Part shown: positions 63,813 to 64,000 of the stretch, in pieces
Numbering within the stretch: position 1 is the first letter of the stretch
Layout: every line of letters starts with the position of its first letter
Assembly: GCA_046582185.1 (NCBI GenBank)
Contig: JAYGEX010000042.1
Span: 1-64,000, forward strand
Source of the DNA: GCA-002726655 sp046582185
Lineage (GTDB): Bacteria; Pseudomonadota; Gammaproteobacteria; Pseudomonadales; Azotimanducaceae
Length of the DNA: 64,000 nt
Direction: 5' to 3'
The notes under the pieces: model-generated
Told to the model about the DNA's origin: nothing
Databases searched by the model: none
What the model saw: only the letters and a program-made list of their open reading frames with translations
Position numbers and translations under genes: made by a program

Positions 63813-64000
63813 GATTCGTTCTTGCCTGTAAGTTGTTGATGGATTTTTCCCACTATTCTATTTTTTGATTCGGGTTTCATTTTCCGAACTGGGCTTCTGA
63901 TTTCCGATCCTTTTTGGATAACAAGGCTGCATTGATAAAGGTCTATCCAGAATGATTGGCAATTAAGCACGGTCATAGTGCGCAAGGCAAACCCGGCGAT

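Noticed and set aside
1..64000. CRISPR arrays or prophage structural genes
   Set aside because: No regularly spaced direct repeats and no phage structural proteins were found on either strand.

Overview
The window reads as chromosomal DNA of a heterotrophic, probably marine, gammaproteobacterium. This is inferred from gene content: two large TonB-dependent receptors, a SURF1-type cytochrome oxidase assembly protein, a sulfatase with an Na+/solute symporter, TPR-sulfotransferase genes, PurU, and many flavin oxidoreductases. No rRNA, confident tRNA, CRISPR array or intact mobile element was seen, so the taxonomic placement is provisional.

Layout. 0-5 kb: an IS91-type transposase tail, an N-acyl-D-amino-acid deacylase-like amidohydrolase, a gene-poor kilobase with a possible integration scar, then SURF1 bracketed by two copies of a ~75-bp dispersed repeat, and a HAD phosphatase. 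5-11.7 kb: a CmcJ/GA4-desaturase-like oxidoreductase convergent with a sulfatase/SSS-symporter pair, then small membrane proteins. 11.8-20.7 kb: a PYROXD2-like flavoprotein, PurU, a dimethylglycine/sarcosine-dehydrogenase-like protein fused to a GcvT module, GNAT, cupin, a GcvR-like ACT protein and a PuuB-like oxidase. This looks like N-demethylation, one-carbon recycling and polyamine oxidation. 21-24.5 kb: a TPR-sulfotransferase facing a beta-propeller-like protein and an Asp/Asn-hydroxylase-like protein.

25-39.6 kb is the most system-like block: a TonB receptor, a class III aminotransferase (SpuC type), a PuuA-type glutamine synthetase homologue, two translationally coupled PYROXD2-like flavoproteins, a stand-alone GcvT-like demethylase, an unusual SnoaL-AraC fusion regulator, and a second TonB receptor. 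I read it as a candidate uptake-and-degradation locus for an N- or O-methylated amine; the substrate is unknown. 39.7-45.1 kb holds a small exported protein, a Tat-exported spermidine-dehydrogenase-like flavoprotein with the scar of a lost second copy, a GFA protein, and a TIR-TM-TolB-like-TPR gene broken by two in-frame stops.

45.4-64 kb is a dense catabolic stretch: a ThDP enzyme, carboxylesterase, PNPOx-like protein, two amidohydrolase-2 proteins, a 2-oxopent-4-enoate-hydratase-like protein, a 2-hydroxyacid dehydrogenase, a DUF3089 hydrolase, a VOC protein, a GPH-type transporter, a PhyH dioxygenase, a carboxymuconolactone-decarboxylase-like protein, a fatty acid desaturase, an ACAD11-like acyl-CoA dehydrogenase, an NAD-dependent reductase/epimerase and an epoxide-hydrolase-like protein. 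Together they suggest breakdown of a hydrophobic or aromatic carbon source, but the strands are mixed and no single pathway can be assigned.
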